NCBI GenBank assembly: GCA_025201345.1
Contig: JAIXMG010000042.1
Span: forward strand, 1-64,000
Origin: Thamnidium elegans
Lineage: Eukaryota; Mucoromycota; Mucoromycetes; Mucorales; Mucoraceae
Length of the DNA stretch: 64,000 nucleotides
Reading direction: 5' to 3'
Positions within the stretch are counted from its first letter, which is position 1. Each line of letters begins with the position of its first letter. The notes under the pieces were generated by a model, which made no database searches, was not told the origin of the DNA, and saw only the letters and a list, made by a program, of their open reading frames with translations. Made by a program: the position numbers and the translations under genes. Shown in pieces: positions 1 through 9,390 of this stretch.

Positions 1-194
1 AGAAATTGTTGTTTAATATTGTCATCAATTTCTCCCATTTGAATTTTTCTTTTTGATCAACCGTTAGAATAGATCTTGAAGTTTCGCTTATATTTGAATC
101 TTCAATTTTTGGTGGATCTATGTCGATTAGCGTTAGATCATATCCGTTAGCTTCCACATCATCGTCAGAACGTTGATAAGTTTCTATTTCAGGT

Positions 195-1447
195 TCAGGG
201 ACGATAGTGAAAAAGATCACCTTTAAAATTTCTTTCTACCATGCTAAACGATACTTTCTTGTTTGAGCTTTCAGCATCGTCGTTGAAATAAGCTTCGTCG
301 TCATCACTGGTTGAACTTTGTTCACTAATAGTATCATCATCTGTATATTCCTCAGTTGAATCAGTTTCAAAGTCGTCATGAGTATCATCTTCATCCTCTA
401 CAATAGTTTTTATTTGAGGTTCCATAACTTTTGTAGGTATTTTTGTTACAGCTTGAATAATAGGTCCTTTAGTTGTTTTAAAGAAATTAATGGGTATCTC
501 TGCCATTCTTCCTTTATATGTAACCGATAATAGTTTCTGTTTATAATCGACTACAGCCTTTGCACGGTTTAACCAGTTGTTTCCAATGATTAAAGGAGTT
601 GGTGTAGCAGGTAGAACTTCAATACTTCCAGGTATAGTAATAACACCTCCGGCTTTGATGGGTACATCGTAGATCAATCCAAGTCCACGTTGTTTGGTAC
701 TATTTCCTAGGGTAAATATACTTTGGCTAGGTGAATCGATTTGTAATCCAAGTTTTTCTACTAATTCTCGAGACATACAAGTCTTTGCAGCACCACCATC
801 AATTAGAGTTTTGATTTTAAATCCATTGATGACGAAATCAGTGTAAATAGCAGTAGTGTCTTCATCGTCATCTTCTACAAACGATAAATCTTGGATAGTA
901 GCTGTAGTTGATGAGGATCCAGGCGCAACTATTGATACTTTAGGTTGTCTTGGTGTTTTTAAAGCATTGACAAATTGACGTTTCACAATAGGTGAGATCT
1001 TGAGTAATTCACCAACTGGAATATTAGAATTTTGATCAAATACAGTAGAAACAATATCAAAATTTAATTTAGGAATTACTCTTTTCCTTCTTGGTTTAGC
1101 AGGTTTTATAATAGGTTGATTAGGAGATATAATTGTAGGGTTATCCATAGTCATATCCATATCGGCAATAGTTGAATCATAAGTAGGCAAAGGAGTTTCG
1201 CGTTCTTTCCCTTTTCGAGTAGGTGCAGGTTTTGAGGAGCTTGGACGAGCATAAGGTTTAGAAGTTTGTACCACAGGTGGATGTATAGCACGAACCGAAG
1301 CATAAAGATCTTGGTCATCTTCTTCGTTTTCATCAGTAAGCATTGTTGTAAGATGTGTCGAGGAAGAGTTCTCAAGGGGAATGGATTTTTTATTGTTGTT
1401 AGGGGCGTTCGACTGACCATTCGTAAGAGCAGCCGACCCGATTAGTT
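195..1447 (-). CDS. Retroelement aspartic protease frame (variant DGGA active site)
   Basis: The frame is open from the gag/protease slip site (about 1447) to a TGA at 195; the first in-frame ATG is at 1343, but entry by -1 frameshift is more likely. A retropepsin-like fold is suggested by FVINGFKIKTLIDGGAAKT, a hydrophobic run ending in the active-site Asp, and later by PLIIGNNWL, which matches the conserved G-x-x-W-L-like block. The usual D-S/T-G-A is D-G-G-A here, an unusual replacement at the position after the catalytic Asp. An acidic Ser/Thr/Asp tail follows. Right after 195 an open frame continues to the window edge in +1 relative to this ORF. Confidence 0.6.
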
Positions 1448-2623
1448 TTTTGACTGGTTGGTGTTGTCAGAGTTGGTGTTTGTATTTTCATTCCTCTGAT
1501 TGTTGCCATTGTCGTAATTGTTGTTATTATTTCTTTGGTTTTGATTACCATTGTTGTAGTTACGAGAATCACCTCCACGAGAATAATCATTTCTTCTTTC
1601 AGAATAATGGTCGTTGTTATACCGACGATTATTATAATTATTTCCTCTTTGATAATTATTATTATTAATATTGGTACCATTTTGTTTTTTGAATTCTTCT
1701 TGCATAACTTGTCTAATCATTTCTTTGATATCTAAATTCTCAGTCTGATGATTCGTGTTTTGAGAAGTTCCAGTCACTGTATTCTGACTTTCCATATGAT
1801 GAAGATCTAACGTTTGCAATGTAGCAATTACTTGCTTCAAAGCATTACGGTCACTTCCCAATTTGGATAAAGCAGTATTCAGTTGGCTAGAGACATCCAT
1901 AACAGAAAAATCAGTTCCTGAAGGTAGTTTACCAAAAGATAGAATAGGTTTAGCGGAAGTTTCAGCAACAAATGAATTATCAATGTCACGGGGCGAAAAA
2001 GGACTATTCTTCATAGAAATTGAGCGAGGTTTCTCAGCATTCCACCAGCCTTCAGCCTTAGTTAAATAATCATTAAAGGATACAGCAGAGTTCAAGATAC
2101 AAAATTTGCGGATTTCAGGTAAAAGTCCAACTTGGAATCGAATCTTGATTTGTTGTTCTGCATCTTCCAGTTCAGCTAATTCAGCAGCTTCTTGCAAGCG
2201 ACCCAGAAAAGTTTTTGGATGTTCTTCTTTTCCTTGAGCAAGCATGTTAAATCCAATAGTATAACGAGTAATAAGTTCAGTAGTAATATATTCCGCTTTG
2301 AGTAATTCAATAGCTTCTTGATAAGTAAGACCTTGTTCTAAAGTAGGTTCACGAGAGAGTCTTCTTTCGAAAAAGTTCTTAGCAGTTCTTCTAAGTTGAG
2401 CACGCAAAATAAGCAGTTTACGAGCATCGGCAGTAATATTTTGCATAGCAAAGTAAGATTCCAGAGTTTCTTCAAAATTTCTAAAGTCTTCACCTTCAGC
2501 ACCAGCGAATTCAATAATAGCCATCTTTCTTGAAGGGAAGAGATAACCAGAGTTAGTTTCAGCATACGCATTAGTTGAGTGGTTGAATGAATTGATGTTT
2601 GCCAACACAGCTTGATCGTTCAT
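1442..2623 (-). CDS. Gag-like protein of the left LTR retroelement
   Basis: The start chosen is the ATG at about 2623 (MNDQAVLANINSF); an in-frame extension to 2710 exists but begins in the leader. The product is about 390 aa. The middle carries a capsid-like region typical of retrotransposon gag (EYITTELITRYTIGFN, then FLGRLQEAAELAE). The C-terminus is a low-complexity Asn/Arg/Gly/Gln tail, presumably RNA-binding, without a CCHC zinc knuckle. The frame ends on a TAA that directly follows the heptamer A AAA AAC (1445-1451), so translation can continue into the protease frame by a -1 slip. Structural role in forming virus-like particles is inferred from family knowledge. Confidence 0.75.
   Translation of the reverse strand: MNDQAVLANINSFNHSTNAYAETNSGYLFPSRKMAIIEFAGAEGEDFRNFEETLESYFAMQNITADARKLLILRAQLRRTAKNFFERRLSREPTLEQGLTYQEAIELLKAEYITTELITRYTIGFNMLAQGKEEHPKTFLGRLQEAAELAELEDAEQQIKIRFQVGLLPEIRKFCILNSAVSFNDYLTKAEGWWNAEKPRSISMKNSPFSPRDIDNSFVAETSAKPILSFGKLPSGTDFSVMDVSSQLNTALSKLGSDRNALKQVIATLQTLDLHHMESQNTVTGTSQNTNHQTENLDIKEMIRQVMQEEFKKQNGTNINNNNYQRGNNYNNRRYNNDHYSERRNDYSRGGDSRNYNNGNQNQRNNNNNYDNGNNQRNENTNTNSDNTNQSKN
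1445..1451 (-). promoter_or_regulatory. Probable -1 ribosomal frameshift heptamer (gag to protease)
   Basis: On the minus strand the last gag codons read TCA AAA AAC followed by TAA. This is the canonical slippery heptamer A AAA AAC in the zero frame, with the stop codon immediately after it. The protease frame lies in -1, is open across this point and continues with no stop to 195. Position, heptamer, direction and adjacent stop all agree with programmed -1 frameshifting. Confidence 0.7.
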
Positions 2624-3240
2624 TTTTGAGTTTTTGTAGTAGTTATGTAAGTAGATTATTAAAAGTAAAAAGTGTTCAAAGGTAGTAATATTGAAAAATG
2701 TACGACCCAAACGTAAAGTAAAAGTTCTTGAGATAGATTTGAATCAGAAATAGTAAATGAAATACCCTGTTAGTGAGCACCACGTGTTAATCAATCGATA
2801 GTGTGGTAAAGTGTAAAAAGAGTATAATAAGGTAATAGTAAGAAAAGTGAGCACCAGTTCCTGTTTTATAAGTAGAACGACTTAAATAATAAAGTAGAAT
2901 AAAAGATTTAGGTAAAAAGTACAATGGAAAGTAAGATCCAAGGGAATTCAAGTACAAAATAAAATAAAGTAATAAAGATAAAATAAAAGAGCTTGATTTT
3001 AAAGGTCTTTTATAAAATAAAGGAAGTATAAGATTAAATTGTTTACAAAAAGTGAATTATATTTTATTAAATAAAAGTTGAAGGTATTTATATCATTTTT
3101 AGTTTTCTTAATTAGGTTTTTAAATTTATAACAACCATGGAGGTTTGATTTCTTGTGTTAGGACAACAAGGACGATCCTTGTTAACATTATTTTATCAGA
3201 AAGAGGTAGTTTGTGTAACAGTGTAACACGTGTAACAGCA
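2623..3240 (-). repeat. Leader and probable 5' LTR of the left retroelement
   Basis: Between gag and the tRNA-Tyr gene no coding frame is seen. The minus-strand motif TGGTGCTCAC, a primer-binding-site-like sequence, occurs at 2847-2856 and again at 2773-2782. A TATA-like TATAAATACC lies near 3083-3092. The stretch has partial likeness to 10.6-10.87 kb (same TATA context, same PBS motif at comparable spacing), which supports an LTR family. TGTTACAC is repeated three times around 3215-3240; LTR ends are therefore uncertain. Confidence 0.45.
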
Positions 3241-3294
3241 GCATATAGCACAATCTACATACACCACCATCAAGCAAAAAATAATAAAAATATA

Positions 3295-3378
3295 TCCGAT
3301 CAACCAGATTCGAACTAGTGACCTAGAGATGACAATGTACACTACAGTCTCCCGCTCTACCAACTGAGCTATGATCGG
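3295..3378 (-). tRNA. tRNA-Tyr (GUA) with intron
   Basis: The cloverleaf is complete. The acceptor stem is CCGATCA/TGATCGG with discriminator A, the D arm closes with GCTC/GAGC, the T arm is ACTAG-TTCGAAT-CTGGT, and the anticodon stem is GGAGA/TCTCT. The anticodon GTA is at 3345-3343. The anticodon loop is enlarged by 11 nt after position 37, the canonical place for the tRNA intron; nuclear tRNA-Tyr genes usually have one. Mature length is 73 nt before CCA. Confidence 0.93.
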
Positions 3379-3977
3379 TATTTCTTGTATTTGAAATTCT
3401 GCTTTTAGTAGATGTATTGAATACTTCGTCAGAGTATTACACGTGACATTCACGTGACTCAGCCAATAGGAATCAAGATTGAAATGGACTTGTTTTATAA
3501 TACAATAAAATAAAGTAAAAAGTAAAAGGAAGTTTTTTTATTAAAGATATAAAAAGGAGACCTTTTTATATTCAATTGAAGTAATACAAAATAATAGAAA
3601 CATGTGAATAAACTACAAGAGAACTTGGGAATCTCATATGATAGATTATATAATAAAACCTTATAATAAAATTACTAATACAATAACTTAGAAATCAGAC
3701 CACAAACACAAGGAACACGAAAATGACTGATAGCTACAAATTATAACCTGACATATTTGCCAAATAAAAAAATACTGATAATTCAAATGTTAAAAAGTTA
3801 GAGAGTTCGGTCCGCATAAATCTGGCTAATCCGGATCGGGATGAATATATTATGGATATCCGGGCTGAAATAAAGTATAAGCATTGTCAACTCCATCGGA
3901 TGTGCCGGGCTAGAGCGGCCCGAGCTGAATTATTTATGTTATATATAATTATAATAATTTTTTTAAACGTAAAAAAA
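3379..3977. other. Non-coding stretch between tRNA-Tyr and the Ty3-like element
   Basis: About 600 bp without a supportable gene. It contains the 5' flank of tRNA-Tyr and a short GC-rich patch near 3830-3930 with several CCGG/CCCGG-containing palindromic words (for example CGGGCTAGAGCGGCCCG). It ends in a run of seven A that borders the left LTR of the next element. Confidence 0.5.
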
Positions 3978-4487
3978 TGTAAGTTTTGTAATAGTATTTA
4001 TAGTAATTTAAGTGTAATTGATTCAACTCTCAGTGGTTAATCAATTAAGTAAGTAGTTATGTCAAATAGAAGATAATGTTTTATTAATCATTCAAGAGGG
4101 GTATTTATAGTTAAGTGGGATAATGGTATTAGTAATAAAGAATATATAAATAGTAAAGTAATATGATAATCATAAGTAGCATGATTATCATAATGAGTAT
4201 TTGTAATGTGTGCATCTGTTAAATATTCGGGAAAGAGGAATTAGGAATAACATTGAATACTTGAAGAGGTGACATTTATTCGTTACTGTTTAGCCTTTTT
4301 CCTTTTCAGATTATTCTTGATAGATGGTACAAACTTCCTTTTTTGGACCTTAGTCTTCTTAAGCCTAAGCTCGATTTCAACCGGGATATCCATGAGGTCT
4401 TCATCTTGATCCGGACAAACCGGACTGTTGCGGTCCGGACTATTAACTTCCGGGGCATCCAACCCATCTGCCTTTTTCAGATTGACA
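3978..4487 (-). repeat. 3' LTR of the Ty3-like element
   Basis: A 510-bp repeat matching 9391-9900 with no difference seen by eye. It begins TGTAAG and ends TTGACA on the plus strand, so both termini read TGT...ACA. The last 205 bp of the pol ORF (stop at 4283) lie inside this repeat. Confidence 0.96.
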
Positions 4488-4500
4488 TTACCCCCTTTCA
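4488..4500 (-). other. Polypurine tract next to the 3' LTR
   Basis: On the minus strand TTGAAAGGGGGTAA ends exactly at the 3' LTR boundary. A purine-rich run at this site is the expected plus-strand primer of an LTR element. It lies inside the pol coding frame. Confidence 0.75.
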
Positions 4501-7207
4501 AGCCTTGTGTTCGACCCTGAACACTCACAGTAGCGACGGGACTAGTTGGGCGGAAAAAAAAATCTTGATCACCGGGCGGGGACACGGAAGTAGACATTTC
4601 AACGTCCTCGGATAAGGATAACTCGGGAAGTAAAGGGGATACGATAATAGGGTTATTACTAATAGACTTATCAAGAGGTTCTTTAAATGGATGGTCTATT
4701 ACTTGGTTATCATTAACGGTGTCAACAGGTTGCATAACAAGGTCTTCTTCAATACTAGGATTATCATTTAGTGTGACATCAACAAGGTCAGAGTGCACAG
4801 TATCATCAATTTTTTCGGATAGTGAAGGTAGTACAGGATCGACATAATCACCACATAAAGGAACAGGGACATTCTTCATAGCTTCATTATACTCTCGACG
4901 GGCCGCTGTAGGGTCATACCAGGGTTTAGAAGGGCGTTCACCATGAGCAGGACGAAGTCTATCGACGTGAACAAGTGACTTCAAAGGTTCACCAGCTAAA
5001 GTTTGTAACTTGTAAGTACCATAATCAGGGAAAACTTCAACAACAATAAAAGGACCCTTAAACTGAGGTTCAAGACCATAACGACCTTCATGCGTTAGCA
5101 TAACCATATCACCTAGTTCAAATGTAAGCTTCTTGATAGTTGCATCCCAACGTATTTTATCTTTTTCGGCCATTGCCTTTAGCCTAAATTCGGCTGCCGC
5201 ACGATGTTGACCTAACTTAGTTAATTCACGAGAAGTAATATCCGCAATAGTACGAGGGTCTTCAAACGTAGCCGCATCAATATAAGGATGTAAAGTATCA
5301 CCTGGTAATTTGGGTTCACGACCATAAGTAAGGTAAAACGGACTAAAACCTGTAGTAGAATGAATACGAACGCGACAAGCCCAAAGAGCAGCATGGACAA
5401 AATCGTCCCAACGATGAAGAGCACCATTTGTATACTTGCGAAGCATTTGTTTTATGACACCATTGAAGCGTTCTGCTTTTGAATTCGTTCTTGGATGGTA
5501 CGCTGACGTAAGCTTAAATTTTGAACCAATACGTTTAACATATTCTTGAACTAAAGCACTAGTGAAGTTGGCACCTCGATCAGTTACAATTTCAGACATA
5601 ACACCAAAATTCATAACGATTTCTTCATAAATAAAATCAGCAACTACTTCTTTTGAGGCGCTAGGAACCGCTCTGGCAACACACCAATTCGTAGCATAAT
5701 CTACACCAATTAGTAACCAGCGATTACCTTTTAGGGTCATAGGTAAATCAAGGAAATCTAAATGCCATCTATCAAAGGCTGTAGGAACTTTTAAAGGGTG
5801 CATTTCATCTCTGTGAGCATTTCCGCGACGACTATTAATTTGACATTGAGGACAAGTGTTCAACCACTGTTGAATATCTAACCTAAGAGACGGCCACCAA
5901 AATCGAGAAAGTAATATATTTAACATTGTCTTGTAACCAGCATGACCAAAAGATTCATGATATTGACTAACAGTTTCAGCTCGTTTTGCAAAAGGTAAAA
6001 AAGGAACATTTTTTACACCAGAGTTAGCATCTATAGCAACCTTGCGATAAACTTGATTAGCAGTAACATGAAAGTGTTTTTCTTCTCTATTTAAAATCGA
6101 TTTTATTTCAGCTGATTTTACCTTAATTCTATTTTCTGGAATTAATAAGAGAGGCCAATCGCTGCGTAATGTAGCAGGTAAGTGATTCCAAGTTGCATAC
6201 AGATATTCAGGCTCCATTGGTTTAACATCGGGATTTGGCTTAGCTGCATTAAAGTCCATTCTTGATAAGATATCAGGTATTATGTTTTCTTTGCCAGGTT
6301 TATAACAAATATTTGGTGCATATAATTCTAATTCATTAATCCACCTTATTAATCTACTTGGCGGGTTTTCTTTTGATCTAAAATACTCCAAAGGAAGGTG
6401 GTCAGAGAATACAGTATAACCTTTAGGACATCCATCAACATAACACCGCCAGGTACGTAGTGCATGTAGAATCCCAAGCAATTCTCTCTCTTGTGCAGGC
6501 AATTTAGTCTCTGAGTCAGCATATTTTTTTGATTCAAAGCAAAGTGGGTGCCATGGTAGTGTAGGGTCATCGTCAGGTTGTAGGAGGACCGCCCCGCAGC
6601 CTCGATCAGAAGCATCAACTTCAATTCTAAAAGGCTTATCCATACGAACTACTTGAAGTACAGGACTTGATGATAACAATTTCTTTAATCTATCAAAACT
6701 ATTTTGGCAGTCACTGGTCCAAACAATTGGTCTCGTTTTTATACCTGTCCCCCTTGTTAAATCTGTTAAAGGCGCAGCTATCGACGCAAAGTTTTTTATA
6801 AACCTTTTATAAAATTGAGCAAACCCAATAAATTGGCGAACTTCTTGTACATTCCTCATTTGTGGCCAATGTTGAACAACTTTCACCTTTTCAGGACTTG
6901 GAGAGATACCATGAGCAGTTATTTTGAAACCCACAAAAGTTAATTCACTCTTGCTAAATTCGCACTTCTTTAAGTTAGCAATCAGTTTTTCTTTTTTTAG
7001 TACATTCAGAATCTGTCGAACGTGGATCTTGTGTTCTTCAAGCGTTTTACTAAAAATGAGAATATCGTCAAGGTATACAATAGTTGTTTTATCAATATAT
7101 TCACCAAGAATCTTGTTCATTAACGATTGGAATACAGGTGGAGCATTGCAAAGTCCAAAAGGCAATACCAGCCATGAGTACTGACCGTACCGAGTGTTGA
7201 AAGCAGT

Positions 7208-7213
7208 TTTTTG
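7208..7213 (-). other. Single-base frameshift in the RT domain
   Basis: The upstream pol frame (ending RIHPDDVPK) and the downstream frame (KTAFNTRYGQYSWL) meet at a run of six A on the minus strand; five would keep the frame. It lies in the middle of RT, not at a domain boundary, and requires +1 movement, so it is not a normal recoding site. Confidence 0.8.
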
Positions 7214-8458
7214 GAACATCATCAGGATGGATTCTGATTTGATGGTAACCACTTCGTAAATCCAAACTTGTAAAATAACGTGCACCACTCATTTTGTCTA
7301 AGCATTCATCAATTCTAGGTATACTTGAACTATTTCGGATGGAAAGTTTATTCAAAGATCGGTAATCAATACACATTCGAAGGCTTCCAGGTTTTGTTGA
7401 TCCAGGATCAGGCTTCTTACGAACAAAAAGAACACCAGCACCCCACGGGGAAGAACTAGGTTTAATTAAGCCTAAACGAAGTAATTCAGTTAGTTGTTTT
7501 TTTAGTTCGTCTAATTCCAATGGACTCATTTTGTAGGGAGGACGGGAAACAGGATCAGCATCGCCAGTGTCAATTAAATGGTGTATACCACGATCAGGTG
7601 GAAGACCAGGCAGTTCATCTTTAAAGACAGTAGAGAATTCTTGTACTAATTGGCCCCAGTAGTCAGCAGTTTGGAGTTTTGGATTTGTGTACTTGTCATT
7701 TTCATCATTGGATTTAATAAAAAATAGAAAGCTTTCACCACCTTTTTTTATGAGGCGATCAGCTTGTTTATGGCTAATGAGATAACTAAGTTTAGGAAGA
7801 GAATGTGAATGTTTCTTTATATTCGTACACGGTTGTAGTTTGACACGTCCATTATTTAAATACCAAGTATCATTTTCCCAATCTGGAGAAGGTTGAGCTT
7901 GCTTTAACCAAGAACGTCCAAGGATGAGATCAAATTTGGTAGGGAAGACAAAAGCGGTAATCTTGTTGCAAACACCATTCAAAGTTATATCCATTTCAAC
8001 TTTATATTCAATTTGTGAGATATTCCCACTAGCAGTTTCGACTTGTCGATTATTCACAGGAATAAGTCTTTTTTTATTTACGGACTGGATTACGTGAGGA
8101 GAGACATAGTTTTCGCTAGCACCTGAGTCAATAAGTACTTGGAGTTGTTGAGCACGATAGGAAGCAGGATAAAGAGGTAGAGTTGTGGCAATAGCATTCA
8201 GTTCAGTTAGGTATTGTAATTCATCATTTAGTGATTTTGGATACAAAATAGGCAGTGTTTCAACAACTATATTTTGAGTTTGGAATTCATCTTCAACTAT
8301 AGTTTGAGTAGTATAAGGTTTTGGGTTAAGTATAGGGAATTGAGCGCTATCTAGTGAAATAGCATTAGAATAAAGGTCAAAATCAATTAAATTTTTATTG
8401 TTATCAGGAAAATTATCATCGTTATCTGATTCAAGTAGTTGAACTTCCTGTTCTTCAA

Positions 8459-9367
8459 CTACGTGGAGTGAAAATCCTTCTTGTAATGTTGATCATCCAA
8501 TCTCTTGATGTCAGACAACCTAGTACGACAATTTCGTTTCAAATGACCAGTTTTGTGACAGTAATAGCAAGAAGCAGCAGACCCACCAGAATTATTACGA
8601 GAATAATTGTTAGTACGATAGTTTTTTTCACGAGAATAACCAGAAGAGTAATTTTGACTGCGAGAGTAGTTGTTGTTAGGTCTTGAACTTGACCTTTGAT
8701 AATTTCTATTATCAATAGCATCCAATTCCATGGGATCATCAACCACTTGTTGTTTAGGGCGTGCCCTAAAAGTAGAACTAGTAGATGAATCTTCTTCATG
8801 TTGAGCACTATCAAAAGCTAAAGCTGCATGAATAGCTTCTTTCAAAGTATTTGCTTCATATTGACGAATGTGAGAACGCATTTGTTTGTTGACCAAACCT
8901 CTAACAAACTTGTCACAACCTTCATCGTCAGTCATACCAGGAATAGCTAATTTAATATCCATAAAATTGTTAATATAAGTCACCAAGTCACTTGTTTGTT
9001 TTAATATAGCTAAACGATCACGAGCAATTCTGACAGAATTATCAGGTCTAAAAAATTCCGTAATTAACCTTTTTAATTCCAACCAAGTAGTAGGGGCTTC
9101 ATCAGTTAATTCAATGGTTCTAAACCATGCATCAGCCCTATCACGCAATAAAGTAGTACCAAATAAATAACTTCTTTCAGCATTCCAGCCTTGAAAGTTT
9201 ACATATCTTTCAACCGATCTAATCCAACCATCAATTAGAAGTGCGTCTCTTGTACCATCATAAGTATTAGGTTCTTTCACCCTAATTTGTTTGTTATCAC
9301 CCAAAGCCGTAGTGAACCTCTTTATAAGTTCAGCCATTTCATTATTGTAATCTTCTTTTCCTGTCAT
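8459..9367 (-). CDS. Gag of the Ty3-like element (CCHC nucleocapsid)
   Basis: 302 aa from ATG at 9367. Residues about 60-190 form the retrotransposon-gag capsid domain (WLELKRLITEFFRPDN, then LVTYINNFMDI and CDKFVRGLVNK). A basic Arg/Ser/Asn/Tyr-rich linker follows, then a CCHC zinc knuckle (CYYCHKTGHLKRNC) near residue 265. The stop is at 8459. Pol lies in the -1 frame and overlaps the gag end; a possible slip heptamer is at 8471-8477. It packages element RNA in virus-like particles by family knowledge. Confidence 0.92.
   Translation of the reverse strand: MTGKEDYNNEMAELIKRFTTALGDNKQIRVKEPNTYDGTRDALLIDGWIRSVERYVNFQGWNAERSYLFGTTLLRDRADAWFRTIELTDEAPTTWLELKRLITEFFRPDNSVRIARDRLAILKQTSDLVTYINNFMDIKLAIPGMTDDEGCDKFVRGLVNKQMRSHIRQYEANTLKEAIHAALAFDSAQHEEDSSTSSTFRARPKQQVVDDPMELDAIDNRNYQRSSSRPNNNYSRSQNYSSGYSREKNYRTNNYSRNNSGGSAASCYYCHKTGHLKRNCRTRLSDIKRLDDQHYKKDFHST
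8471..8477 (-). promoter_or_regulatory. Candidate -1 frameshift heptamer (gag to pol)
   Basis: Within the short gag/pol overlap the zero frame reads AAG GAT TTT CAC, giving the heptamer G GAT TTT. Pol is open in -1 from just upstream (after a TGA at about 8491) and continues beyond the gag stop. The heptamer deviates from the strict X XXY YYZ rule, but G GAU UUU is, to my knowledge, used by some plant RNA viruses. Direction and overlap fit; function is untested. Confidence 0.45.
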
Positions 9368-9369
9368 CT

Positions 9370-9388
9370 TGAGAAACTGGTGCTACCA
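9370..9388 (-). other. Primer-binding site candidate
   Basis: Directly inside the 5' LTR, after two T, the minus strand reads TGGTAGCACCAGTTTCTC, complementary to a tRNA 3' end terminating in ACCA. The cognate tRNA was not identified. The gag ATG (9367) follows almost at once, so the leader between LTR and gag is only 23 nt. Confidence 0.6.
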
Positions 9389-9390
9389 AA

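Larger units (their letters stand above)
1..3240 (-). mobile_element. LTR retrotransposon, 5' portion (gag-protease), cut by window edge
   Basis: Reads on the minus strand from a probable 5' LTR (about 2860-3240) through a leader, gag (2621-1442) and a protease frame (about 1450-195). It leaves the window before reverse transcriptase is reached. The order LTR, PBS-like motif, gag, PR is that of an LTR retrotransposon; the family cannot be fixed without RT and integrase. The gag differs from that of the complete element at 3978-9900 (no CCHC knuckle), so this is another lineage. It lies just downstream of the tRNA-Tyr gene in the same orientation. The right LTR edge is a guess based on a TGTTAC start around 3238; no second LTR is visible to test it. 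Confidence 0.75.
4283..8490 (-). pseudogene. Pol of the Ty3-like element, frameshifted in RT
   Basis: Order along the frame: aspartic protease (VLIDSGASENYVS, intact DSGA), reverse transcriptase (LRMCIDYRSLNKL, TSLDLRSGYHQI, VLPFGLCNAPPVFQ, YLDDILIFS), RNase H (IEVDASDRGCGAVL, FSDHLPLEYF), integrase zinc-binding HHCC (HESFGHAGYKT ... CPQCQ), integrase core with D, D and E (HLDFLD, IVTDRGANF, NSKAERFNGV), a GPF-type module (FKGPFIVVEVFPDYGTYKL) and an acidic/Lys-rich tail ending inside the 3' LTR. The frame is broken once: at 7208-7213 a run of six A shifts the downstream part into +1 between two conserved RT blocks. No other break was seen. It could be a fresh mutation or a homopolymer sequencing error. 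Confidence 0.88.

Noticed and set aside
7207..7213. Programmed -1 frameshift at the AAAAAAC in RT.
   Set aside because: The downstream frame is +1, not -1, and the site splits a conserved domain.
9370..9388. Idea that the PBS is complementary to the neighbouring tRNA-His.
   Set aside because: Only an eight-base word (TGCTACCA) is shared and it is not at the mature 3' end including CCA.
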